Part shown: positions 1 to 10,900 of the stretch, one piece after another
How positions within the stretch are numbered: position 1 is the stretch's first letter
Layout: every line of letters begins with the position of its first letter
Assembly (NCBI GenBank): GCA_037176885.1
Contig: JAWWNJ010000001.1
Location: 4,092,001 to 4,156,000, forward strand
DNA from: Favolaschia claudopus
Taxonomy: Eukaryota > Basidiomycota > Agaricomycetes > Agaricales > Mycenaceae
DNA: 64,000 nucleotides
Reading direction: 5' to 3'
Notes under the pieces: model-generated
The model's database searches: none
Seen by the model: the letters and a program-made list of their open reading frames with translations, nothing else
Told to the model about the DNA's origin: nothing
Position numbers and translations under genes: made by a program

Positions 1-860
1 CCTCTCCAGCCTGTCAAAACTGACTCTTCTCCACCTCGCCTAGGTTGGATAGCAGCACGCACCTACTGTCGACTCATCTCGCCTAGGTCAGTTCGTATCC
101 TCGCCTGGTCGGGTTCTAGTTGCGCCTCGGTGCGTTAGATCCTTTCCCCATTATCCACGAAGTCGAACTGACGATCATCTTCCACACTTGCAGTCTCGCC
201 TACTGTCTGGGTCTCTGGATATTCAGTGTCGCCATTCAAGACCTCAGTGGGAGACTACTAGTACTCAAGACGCTTCAAGGCCTCAAGCCGCGCCTCAAGC
301 CGCGCCTCAAGCCTCGACGCCTCAACCACAAGACCTCAACCTCAAGCCTCGCTCAAGCTCTGGCGCGTCAAGGCTTCAAGTCGCGTGTCAAGACTCGGCG
401 CGTCAAGGCATCAACCTCAAGGCTCTAAGTCGCGTCTCAAGACTGAACGCGTCAACACCTCAAAGCCCTTTGCGTTCCACGGTGAGTTCAAGGTGAGTGT
501 CTCTTTCCCAGAGAAGGGTGCGAGGTATCTCTCCATCCTCGTGCTCCCTTGTCGTGGGCTCTGGGCTCAGTACGCGCGCATTTGGTCTCGCCCACCTTTG
601 CGCGTGGAAGCCAAACGCACGTTAAACCTTCCTTTTCTCTCTCTCTCTGTTTCGTCTTGTATCAGACTTAGCCTTGTGTACCCGTGCTGTACAATTGTGT
701 TTCATTTGCGTTTTAGTAATATATTCGACCTTTGTCTTCCGTTCCTCATCTGGTTATTGATTTTCGCACCTCTGGAATATATTTCTTCTTCAACTCAAAG
801 ACAGAATTGTGCCCACCTGGCAGCGTCTACTAGCGTATGAACTGCGCTGTGGTCCGCTCA
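1..860 (+). repeat. Dispersed CTCAAG-rich repeat, left copy (runs off the window)
   Basis: A non-coding repeat whose core (about 240-480) is built of short degenerate units such as CGCGTCAAG and CCTCAAG. The part to the right is a unique arm ending around 840-860. The same succession of blocks, in inverted orientation, lies at about 27360-28850: the segment with the 'cagtgggagact' block, the CTCAAG array, then the segment that can be read as SFPEKGA...LPCRGLWAQYARIW. Reading frames are open here only because the units lack stop codons; I see no transposase, integrase or reverse transcriptase. The element class is unknown. It could be a non-autonomous retroelement end or a long satellite-like element. 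Confidence 0.75.
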
Positions 861-1004
861 ATGTTAATCTAATGGCTTGTAGGTGTACGACTACTTAGTA
901 TGTGTACAACATGAATGACTATGTACAAACGCGCGCCTACCTATGTACCATTCACAACGTGAGGTTTAGTACAGGCGAACACTGAACGTCAACCTACGTC
1001 AACT

Positions 1005-1555
1005 TCATTCGGTCTCAGCATTGTTTCTGAGCATCCCCAAAATCGCGGTAATTGTTTCCGTCACCGTCGTCTCTAAAGCGGTGTACTCTATCCCAAGTTG
1101 TTTCGTGGCCTTGGACGAGTCAAAGCGGACGTTCAAATGGTCGGTTCTGGAGGAATCGACGGGAGGCAGATTGCCGCGGAGCTCAGGGAATATTTTGTGA
1201 ATGATCTGGACAACTTGGTCGGGAATCTGCTCGAGGATTCAATGCATGAACTCTGGGATGAAACGAGGCTCACGTAGGGACCACCGATGAGCAGATAACG
1301 CTGGCCCTGGGCTACGTCTAGCTCTACGGCTCGTACATGCGCCAGAGCGACCTCTCGTACATCGACGAACACGGGCGATCCTACTTTTGGGATGCCAGAT
1401 TTGTATTGACCATCCGCGATATCCCATAAGAATTTGTTTGAGAAATTCAGGGCGGAAAGAGAGGTGACTTGGAGCTGTGCTTTGTGCTCACTGTCATGTT
1501 GCGGAATTGGGTGGGTCGTTGGCGCCGTCCGTGGCGGAGTCGGGCGGGGTGACAA
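1005..1555 (-). pseudogene. C-terminal fragment of an extended SDR NAD(P)H reductase (dihydroflavonol/methylglyoxal reductase type)
   Basis: The minus strand encodes the C-terminal part of an extended short-chain dehydrogenase. The stretch PVFVDVREVALAHVRA matches the family's conserved FPVFVDVRDVA block, and the end resembles the family tail (about IPDQVVQIIHKIFPELRG, then a stop at 1005-1007). A 47-nt GT-AG intron at 1227-1273 joins GGPY to IPDQ in frame. The N-terminal Rossmann half with its GxxGxxG NAD(P) site and the YxxxK active site is missing: upstream of about 1480 the frame reads low-complexity Pro/Thr, and a different gene ends at 1620. I read it as a decayed fragment rather than a working enzyme. 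A distant upstream exon is not excluded. Confidence 0.6.
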
Positions 1556-1619
1556 ACGTAGAGGAAGTAATTTGGAGTGAACGAGTCAGTTGAATTGTTT
1601 TTTACAACAAATTCTCCGG

Positions 1620-2054
1620 TCAAGTAGTGAGACCCAAAAATCCCCAGCCGCCGATGATCAAGCCAGAGCAAAATCGGAAAAGCGCCTTCCCTGGAACACC
1701 TTCCTGCCAGCAGACGTATCCATCTACTAATCCCACATAAAATAGGCTGGCGAGGACTGTGTCGAATGCAGCATATTGCTTTCGCAAGTAGAATGCGAAG
1801 AGCGCAAGTCCGATGGCGGAGCCGCGAGCTGAGCTGAGTTTCATCACGGACTGGGCTGGGGAAGATGTGGCTACGTGGTTCGGGAGACCGAATTCGCGGA
1901 TTGCTCCGGGAGCGTCAAAGAAAGGATACAAGCCGCCAAAGGTTAGCGCAAAGGCGACGAAGAGCGGGGGGATGTGGCGCAAGGGAACCATCGTAGGTGG
2001 GAGGATCGAAATGCTATCCGAAAACGGAAGAAAAATCCTTGGTGAGCTCCGCAC
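1620..2054 (-). CDS. Small DUF4267-type membrane protein
   Basis: A single-exon protein of 144 aa from the first Met, or about 123 aa from the second Met (MVPLRHIPP), which fits better because hydrophobic sequence starts directly after it. It shows three to four hydrophobic segments: PLFVAFALTFGGLYPFF, a central ASLFYVGLVDGYV and the terminal GLIIGGWGFLG. The motif GLVDGYVCWQEG followed by KALFRF is typical of the DUF4267 family, small integral membrane proteins of unknown function found next to oxidoreductases in fungi. It lies just upstream, on the same strand, of the truncated reductase. No catalytic residues are evident. Family assignment is from motif recall. Confidence 0.65.
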   Translation of the reverse strand: MRSSPRIFLPFSDSISILPPTMVPLRHIPPLFVAFALTFGGLYPFFDAPGAIREFGLPNHVATSSPAQSVMKLSSARGSAIGLALFAFYLRKQYAAFDTVLASLFYVGLVDGYVCWQEGVPGKALFRFCSGLIIGGWGFLGLTT

Positions 2055-2137
2055 AGGCTCCGCACCTCCGTGTTGACAGAAAGAGTCAGGTGGCTGTGCA
2101 CTCCCATCAACTTAGATTTCACCTTCTTCTCCAGCCT

Positions 2138-4392
2138 ATGGTGAGCGGCGTCCTTGGCGTCGATGGTGGCGAGCTAACGCGGTCTTCAGGCAATCTGTCA
2201 GTTCTTCCAACAAGGACGATGTAGATACGGAACGGCTTGCAAGAATGAGCATGTTGACAACAGTGAGTACATTCAAGTTCTTTTGCGATCGAGTGAACTG
2301 AACATTGGCAAAGACCAGACACATGTCGGCGGCAGTGAGTACATACATTCAACTTCTTTTGCGATCCAGTAAACTGAATACGGGAAAGACCAAACATACA
2401 TTCGTCCTGGTGCCGATATCAAAGTTGGCCAGTTTACGTGCGTGCAGTTCTTTATCCTTTCCATTTGTTCTCAACCAGAGAATTAGAGCCGAGTCCATTG
2501 TAGCCGATCTCACTAAAGAGAAACCGACGTGGCCACTCACCTCTTATGGGCCTGCCAAATATGAGCCTACGGTCATCTCAAATCTTGACCAGTCTCCCGA
2601 AGAGTTGAGAGTTAAGGCTGCCACTGCAGGGAAAGCAGGACGTTTGGAGGAATATGTATGTTGGTCGGTTTGGCACACAGTAATCGTCTCATCAAGCTTT
2701 TCAGGTTGCCTACGAAACAACTCAGATAAATGCGGCTCAACAAGTGCTTTCCGTCAGTTTCATCGCTTTGGGTCACCAATTGTCGCCTCATCTTTCTTGT
2801 AGAACGCATTAAGCAATTCGTTCAAAGTCTTTGAGCAAGCGACAAATAACAGCCGAGGAGGGCCTGCTCTGGCTTCGACTTCCGCTTTTGGTGGCACTGG
2901 TACCACGACAGGCGGCAGCGCTTTCGGTAAATCAGGGTTCGGGCAGCCGGCCTTTGGTCAATCAGCCTTCTCGTCAGCAGCGACTCCCTCCGCGTTTGGT
3001 TCGGCCACACCTGCCAAACCCGCCACTGGTGGATTCTCTGCATTTGCCACAAATAACTCCTCTTTCGGGGCTGGTGCGAATGCAAGCTCTGCACCCGCAG
3101 CTGGTCCAGGCGGTTTCTCTGCGTTTGCTGGTAAACCCTCTGTATTTGGTGGTGGCGCAAGCGCAGGTGCGAACGGCGGCTCTGTCTTTGGACAGTCTGG
3201 GTTCGGCGCCGCCGCATCGAATACGCCATCTGTATTTGGTGCACCCGCTCCCGCAACACAATCCGCATTCGGTGCTGCCGCTCCCGCGACCCAATCTGCA
3301 TTCGGTGCTCCTGCTACGACCTCCGTCTTCGGGGCGCCGTCGGGGTTCGGAGCTCAAGCTCAACCCGCAACATCTGCGTTCGGTGGTGGTGGTTCGGCGT
3401 TTTCGAGCAACTCTAACGGTAGTGCGTTCTCGACTCAGCCAGCCAACCCTTCGGGATCAGTATTCGGGCAGCAGCAGACAACAAATCCGTCGACAGCGTT
3501 TTCCGCTTTTGCTGGCAAACCATCTGTGTTTGGGCAATCATCTTTGGGGAGTGCGCCAGCCCAATCTGCGTTTGGGACACCTGCCACTACTCCTGCACAG
3601 TCTGCTTTTGGAACAGCTGCTCCAAACCAGTCCGCCTTTGGTGCTCCGGCAACTCAGTCTGCGTTCGGCGCTCCTGCTGGTCCCGCAACTCAGTCTGCGT
3701 TCGGTACTCCTGCTGCTCCCGCAACTCAATCTGCATTTGGTGCTCCCGCTACGGCCTCCGCCTTTGGAGCACCTTCGGCCTTTGGCCAACCTGCTGCAAA
3801 CTCAAACCAATCCTCCGTTTTTGGAAATGGAGGATCCGCATTCTCTAACAATTCAGGCTCCAGTGCATTTGCGACCAACCCATCCAACGCCAATCCACCG
3901 GCCTCGGCATTTGGACAGCAGACAACAAATTCGGCGTCTGCTTTCTCTGCGTTCGCGTCTGCTAAGCCTTCTGCTTTCGGGCAGCCCACGACATCCGCGT
4001 TTTCACAACCACCCGCTAATTCTGCGTTTGGCAATGCCGCACCAGCCTCTGCGTTTGGCGCAGCATCGCAGCCGCAACCCACCTCTGCATTCGGGAACTT
4101 GTCGCAGCAGCAACCTGCCAATGCATTTGGCAAACCTACCCAACCAACCTCAGCATTTGGCATAACAAATGCTCCCTCATCATCCACGTTATCCACATCG
4201 TCGAAGGCGCCACCTCCGCCCGACTTCAAGAACGCGAGAGTGAGCTTCAAGCCGGGTCTCACACCGTACGATAGCCAACTCCCGCCCAACTACTTGTCGA
4301 TGCTGCCCGAGCGGGTAGTACAGGCGTTTCGTGCGGACAAGTTTGAGTGGGGCAAGATTCCTGACTGGGTACCCCCACTGGAGCTGCGGTGA
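2138..4392 (+). CDS. NUP42: FG-repeat nucleoporin with CCCH zinc finger, NUP42/NUPL2 (Rip1) orthologue
   Basis: mRNA-export nucleoporin of the cytoplasmic face of the nuclear pore, expected to bind Gle1 and nuclear transport receptors. My splice model: 2138-2140, 2190-2262, 2314-2334, 2389-2437, 2481-2655, 2705-2743, 2803-4392, giving 649 aa. Exon 1 is only the ATG. Exon 2 starts AICQFFQQGRCRYGTACKNE, a C-x7-C-x5-C-x3-H finger like human NUP42. Exon 5 holds the conserved ADLTKEKPTWPLTSYGP segment. The last exon is a long FG region with dozens of SAFG/SVFG repeats spaced by Ala/Pro/Gln/Ser. The C-terminus FEWGKIPDWVPPLELR matches the Gle1-binding NUP42 tail. The exon 4/5 junction has an alternative (2389-2441 joined to 2479) that changes one or two residues. 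Large plus- and minus-strand frames over the FG region are shadows. Confidence 0.9.
2263..2388 (+). repeat. Tandemly duplicated intron with a 21-nt exon between the copies (in NUP42)
   Basis: Two near-identical units of about 70 bp lie head to tail. Each begins with the donor gtgagtac, carries ttcttttgcgatc and (a)gt(g/a)aactgaa, and ends with the acceptor (g)g(c/g)aaag followed by acca(g/a)aca. Introns are 2263-2313 (51 nt) and 2335-2388 (54 nt). The stretch between them, 2314-2334, keeps the reading frame and would be a 21-nt exon encoding about NQTHVGG. The first codons of the next exon (NQTYIRPG) are a diverged copy of it. Confidence 0.75.
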
Positions 4393-4920
4393 AGATTATA
4401 CCTTATAGTTATGTAGTAGATTCCCCTGTATCTAGTTAAGTGTAGTATCGGTAATGATGCATCCCCTTTTTTGGACTTTTTCTGTGCAAGCTTGCCCAAG
4501 GGCCCAAGTCATCGGTGTGGCGGTGTACTTGTACGGAACCGGTGTTTACAGTTGTTGAAACAAGGCCCTGTTGGTTTTGCCCTCCGCCTCGACGACACTG
4601 AGCTCAATAGCCCACCCTCGTCGTCCTCTGCCGCTTGAACGCGCCTCTATCGCTTGTCCTGCATCTGTTGGCTTCACTGACACCACTTCTGGACCGCCCC
4701 ACCCCATTTCTCCCCGTTTCCACGTTTGCTCGCATTTCACTTTCACGCAAAATCTCCTTCAAATCACGTCAAAAACTCACCGGAACTCTTCAATTATCTT
4801 CTGTACACGCTAATACACCCTCTCCAACTCTTTTCCTCTCCTCTACGGCCTTTTTTGCGGCCTTCCTGACTCGGTTTTGGCCCTCACCTCCTCCCGTCTC
4901 TTATCCTCGTTTCTCGCATC
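4393..4920. promoter_or_regulatory. NUP42-RPB1 intergenic region with CT-rich RPB1 leader
   Basis: The 528 bp between the NUP42 stop and the RPB1 start hold no convincing gene. From about 4830 to the ATG the + strand is strongly pyrimidine-rich (ctcacctcctcccgtctc and similar), as is common in the core promoters and 5' leaders of highly expressed fungal genes. No TATA box can be placed with confidence. Confidence 0.5.
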
Positions 4921-7900
4921 ATGTTGGGCCACCAGTTTGCCTATTCGGCGGCACCGATCCGCAAAGTGAAGGAAGTGCAATTCGGAATCTTGTCTCCAGA
5001 GGAAATCGTGCGTGGTGGTCTCTTTGAGTTGTTGACTCAGCCTGACCCCTCATTTAGAAAGCGTACTCTGTAGCCAAGATAGAACATCCCGAGGTCATGG
5101 ACGAAACCACTCGCAAACCCAAGCTGGGTGGGCTCATGGACCCGCGCATGGGTACCATCGACCGGAACTTCAAGTGTCAGACCTGTGGTGAAGGGATGTC
5201 GGAATGTCCGGGTCACTTTGGGCATATTGAGCTCGCACGCCCTGTATATCACCCTGGTTTGCTATCTCTCTCACTATTCGTCGTTTCTAGCTGCTAACAG
5301 CGCCATAGGCTTTATTTTGAAGGTTAAGAAGATATTGGAGTGCATCTGCGTAAATTGTGGGAAATTAAAAGCAGACATCGTGAGTCGGGTCTCCCTTTCC
5401 TCTACTCGTTTCGCACCCCACCTTTCCAAATTTCTGGGGGCTCTCTCCACATCGTGGTGAACCCCAAACCCGCACCACGTCAGTTTCTCGAACATCGAGG
5501 CGTTCCGCTACCCATGGTCTTGTTGGCGCGCGTTTTCGGTCGCTTGATCGCCGCGTCATCAACCTGGTGCTGGCCGGACACGCGGTTGCGTGGTGAAATG
5601 GGGGGCAGAACGAGGAGTGCGAAAAATGTGCACGTCGTGCCGCGTGGCCGATCGCTCTTGCGGCGTACCTGGCTTGCACTTTCACGCGATGTGGTGTATT
5701 CCCTCCTTCGTTGTTCCTTGTGGTGTTGCGCGGTGTCGTTGAATGTAGAAACACACGCTGACGTTTTTATCCCTATATTTCTTCCTTTGAATCTTTCTTT
5801 GAACCGTCATTGATTGCATGAAATGTAAGTCGGACCCCAATTTCGCGGACAAAATTCGCCACATTCGTGACCCAAAACGTCGTATGGCGGTTGTCTGGGC
5901 ACATTGCAAGACCAAAATGATTTGCGAACCGGATGATCCCAAGGATGAAAACGCGGAGGAGGGAGAAGAGCCCAAGAAGGGTCACGGAGGATGCGGCTAT
6001 GTACAGCCCCTGGTTAGGAAGGAGGCTCTCAAGCTCTTTGCGCAATACAAGCGGCCAAAAGATGATGATGATGTTTGTAGACCAACTACTTGTCTCTCGC
6101 TATTTCTGACAAAGCTTGCAGGAGATGAAGTCAATACAGCCTGAAAAAAGGCTGTTCAACCCTGCGGACATCTATACCACGTTCAAAAAGATGTCCGATT
6201 CAGATCTTCATCTTCTCGGTCTTTCAGACGAATATGCGCGCCCGGAATGGATGATTCTCACGGTCATGCCTGTTCCCCCGCCTCCCGTTCGCCCGAGTAT
6301 TGCTGTTGATGGCGGCGCCATGCGCAGTGAGGATGATTTGACATACAAACTCGGCGACATTATCAAGGCGTCAGCCAATGTGCGACGGTGTGAGAACGAG
6401 GGCACGCCCGCTCACGTTATCACAGAGTTCGAGCAACTTCTCCAGGTGATTTTGTTTTTTTTTGGTGGCGAAGGTTCTCTTTGTACTGACATGTTGTTCG
6501 CAGTTCCACGTCGCTACGTACATGGACAATGACATTGCTGGGATTCCCCAAGCGCTGCAAAAGTCCGGTCGTCCTGTCAAGTCAATTCGTGCGCGGCTAA
6601 AGGGAAAAGAGGGTCGTCTGCGGGGTAACTTGATGGGCAAACGTGTCGACTTTTCGGCTCGCACTGTGATCACGGGTGATCCTAATTTGGAGTTGGACGA
6701 GGTTGGCGTGCCGAAGAGTATCGCAATGAATTTGACGTATCCAGAACGAGGTTTGTGGCAGTACTTCTGCCTTCTTCGAAAAGCTAAACCCTTTACAGTG
6801 ACACCATACAATATCAGCTATCTGCAGGAGCTTGTTCGCAACGGTCCGACAGCTTATCCTGGCGCCCGTTATGTTGTTCGAGATACTGGAGAGCGGATCG
6901 ACTTGCGGTATAACAAGCGTGCAGACGCCTTTCTGCAGTATGGCTGGATTGTCGAGCGGCATCTCAAGGACGGGGAGTAAGTTGTTCGCCCCAACGTGAC
7001 TCCCTATGCTAAACGTCATCCTCAGCTTCGTGTTATTCAACCGGCAGCCTAGTTTGCATAAAATGAGTATGATGAGTCATCGAGTTAAGTTAATGCCATA
7101 TTCAAGTGAGTCTTGCCGCCTTCTATCATGTATCCGACTGACTTTGTCATAGCCTTCCGCCTTAACCTTTCTGTGTAAGTTTACTTAGTTGACGAGGCAA
7201 GCGGTGTTTTGTTATACCTATTTTAGTACACCGCCGTACAACGCCGACTTCGATGGCGATGAGATGAACATGCAGTAAGTGGATACTAGAGCCGAGGAGG
7301 CTGCGTTCTTATTTTGTGTTGTAGTGTTCCCCAGAGCGAAGAAACGAGAGCTGAGCTCAGTCAGATCGCATGGGTTCCTCGACAGGCAAGTTCCTTGCAC
7401 ATTTTCAAGCCCCGTTCTTGACCTTCTTCTAGATCATATCGCCGCAGGCCAACAAGCCCGTCATGGGCATCGTCCAGGACACGTTATGCGGTATCCGAAA
7501 GTTCACGCTTCGAGATACGTTCTTGGATTGGAACCAAGTCCAGAACATCCTTCTATGGGTACCGGAATGGGACGGGACGATTCCTATCCCCGCCATAATC
7601 AAGCCTAAGCCGTTGTGGTCGGGCAAGCAAATTCTCAGTCTCGTCATCCCTCGTGGTATCAACATCACGCGAAATCCGGACGACAAAGCCAACAGGGCAA
7701 ATCCTCCACTCGACGATGGGATGCTCATCGAAAATGGCGAGATTATCTTCGGAATTGTGGAGAAGAAGACTGTTGGCGCTTCGCAGGGCGGTCTCGTTCA
7801 TGTCGTTTTCCGCGAGAAGGGGCCGGAGGCCACACGGCAGCTCTTCACTGGGTTGCAAATGGTCGTCAACTACTGGTTGTTCCACAATGGCTTCAGCATT

Positions 7901-10900
7901 GGTATCGGCGATACTATCGCTGATCGCGGGACCATGTCCTTCATCACACAGAAAATCGCATCGTGCAAAGAGAATGTCGTCAAGATCATCGAGGACGCCA
8001 CGCATGATCGGCTGAAGGCTGCTCCCGGTATGACGATTCGCGAATCCTTTGAGAAGATGGTGGAGCGCGAGCTGAATGTTGCTCGTGACGACTCTGGACA
8101 ATACGCGCAGAAGAACTTGAAGGAGGATAATAATGTCAAGCAGATGGTGGTCGCCGGTTCGAAGGGCTCGTTCATCAACATCTCCCAGATGTCCGTCTGT
8201 GTGGGGCAGCAGAGTGTGGAAGGGCGTCGTATCCCTTTCGGCTTTCGACATCGGACGCTTCCCCACTTCACCAAAGACGATTTCAGTCCTGAGGCCCGTG
8301 GCTTCGTTGAGAACTCCTACCTTCGGGGACTCACCCCGCAGGAGTTCTTCTTCCACGCCATGGCCGGACGTGAAGGTCTGATCGATACCGCTATCAAAAC
8401 TGCCGAGACGGGTTACATCCAACGACGATTGGTGAAAGCGCTGGAGGACGTCATGGTGTGCTACGACGGGACGGTCCGGAACTCCCTCGGTGATCTCATC
8501 CAATTCGTCTACGGCGAGGATGGTATGGACGGCGCTTTCATCGAGAAGCAGAACGTCGATACTTTCGCTTGCAGTGATGCAGCTTTCAGGCATGACTACA
8601 AAGTTGATGTAACGGACGGGAAGAGTGGGTTTGCGCATGGGGTGTTGCAGCTCGGACTGGACGACAACTCGCTCGAGCTTCAGGCCAAGTTGGACGAAGA
8701 ATATGCTCAGCTTCTGGAGGATCGACAGCTGATGCGTTCCTTCATCTTCCCTCGAGCGGAGCCCAATATGAACTTCTACCTTCCGGTGAACCTTCTCCGC
8801 GTCATCCAAAACGCCGGGCAAATCTTCCACATCGACCACCGACAACCGAGTGACCTGGAGCCAGCGTACATCATCGATTCTGTTAGGGAGCTTGGCGAGA
8901 GGCTCATCGTTGTCCGAGGAGATGATCCTCTCAGTAGAAAGGCGCAACAGGACGCTGTCTTGCGATTCCAGATACAACTTCGCTCCACGTTCGCTTCTCG
9001 ACGTGTACTCGAGAAATTCCATCTCAACCGCGAAGCGTTCGATTGGGTCATGGGCGAAGTGGAGTCCAAGTTCAATCAAGCGATCGCAAACCCTGGTGAA
9101 ATGTGTGGGACGTTGGCTGCGCAGTCGATCGGAGAACCGGCCACTCAGATGACTCTGAACACGTTCCATTATGCTGGTGTATCCAGTAAAAACGTCACGC
9201 TCGGTGTTCCGCGTCTCAAGGAAATCATCAATGTCGCCACCAACATTAAAACCCCTTCCCTTACTGTATACCTCGCCCCCGAGATCGCTGTCGAGCCCAC
9301 GCGTGCGCAGCTCGTGGCTCATGAGCTGGAGTACACTTCTTTGCGGACGGTCACTTCAGCGGTCGAGATATGGTACGATCCCGACCCTAGCTCGACCCTG
9401 ATTGAAGAAGATATGGCATTCGTCGAAGACTTTTTCGCCATTCCGGACGAAGACGTCGAATCTAAGCTTCATCTTCAATCTCCTTGGCTGCTCCGTCTTG
9501 AACTCAACCGCCAGAAGATGGTCGGCAAACTCTCTATGGCTTACGTAGCCAGTCGAATCGCGGAAAGCTTCAAAACCGATTTGTTCGTCATTTGGAGTGA
9601 GGACAACGCCGATAAGCTCGTTATCCGGTGTCGCGTGTTGGGCGGAGGAGACAAGGACGAGGATGGCATGGGCGAGATTGAGGAGGACATTTTCCTCCGC
9701 CAACTGGAGAACACCATGCTCAACTCGGTCAGCTTGCGTGGCGTCAAAGACATTCGCAAAGTCTTCCTTCTCGAGCACGCCAAAGTTGTAACCGAAGACG
9801 ACGGTCGCATTGAGGTGCGCAAAAAAGGGGAGTGGGTTCTCGAAACGGAGGGTGTCAACTTGCAGACTGTGATGTGCATCGATGGGGTCGATTACAAGCG
9901 GACTTATTCGAACAGCTGCGTCGAAATCTTCAACGTCCTTGGTATCGAGGCCGCCCGCGCTGCGATTTTGAGAGAGCTACGGAATGTCATCGAGTTCGAT
10001 GGGTCTTATGTCAATTACCGTCATCTAGCACTGTTGTGCGACCTCATGACGCACCGAGGGACGCTCATGGCCATTACTCGTCATGGCATCAATCGTACGG
10101 ACACCGGTGCTTTGATGCGTTGTTCCTTCGAGGAGACGGTGGAAATCCTCATGGAGGCAGCGGCAGTCGGTGAGAAGGACGACTGCCATGGCATTGCGGA
10201 GAACGTGATGTTTGGGCAGATGGCGCCTATGGGCACTGGAGCATTTGAGGTAGCCCTTGACATTGACATGCTCAAGGACGCTATCGTGGATCACCGGTTG
10301 CCTGTTCAGAACATGCTGGCAGGGCAGGTTGACGGTGGAATGACGCCGGGGCAAGTCGCAATGACTCCATACGACACGAATTCGCCGGTATGGCAGGACG
10401 GGGTCTTCAAAGGCGACCAGGCGTCCTTCTCCCCGCTTGCGGTCAACGGTAGCGACGACGGTCCGAACTTCACGACATTCCAGCCCGGGTGGGGTCAGAC
10501 CCCCACTCGTGGCGACATGTCACCCGCAGGACCTCAGTACAGTCCGAGCTCGCCCAACATGTACTCGCCGACGTCGCCCGGCTACGTCCCGCAGTCGCCG
10601 TTTGGGACAGCAACGTCGCCTTTCGGAACATCGCCCTTCGCTACGTCGCCCTTCTACGATCGCAGTGCTCGTGGTCCGACATCGCCGACGTACTCACCCA
10701 CATCCCCCATGATTCTACCTTCACCAGGATACTCCCCAGCAAGTCCTCGGTACTCCCCGACCTCCCCTTCATTCTCTCCCACTTCGCCACGGTACAGTCC
10801 GCAGTCGCCGTCGTTCAGTCCAACGTCACCACGATACTCGCCAACGAGTCCATCCTTCAGTCCTGCTTCCCCGCGGTGTACGTCGTCTATTCTTCATAAC

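Noticed and set aside
240..480. CRISPR-like array
   Set aside because: Units are short, degenerate and without unique spacers, and the genome is eukaryotic; the same holds for 27600-28560.
1..860. Telomere or subtelomere end
   Set aside because: No TTAGGG-type repeats; the array words are CTCAAG-based and also occur internally at 27-28.8 kb.
2831..4165. Long + frame (444 codons) and minus frames over the NUP42 FG region
   Set aside because: Out of frame with the FG repeats; they exist because the repeated SAFG/PAxQ codons lack stops in several frames.
7553..9322. 589-codon minus-strand open frame
   Set aside because: Antisense to the conserved catalytic core of RPB1; no domain, and explained by codon bias of the sense strand.
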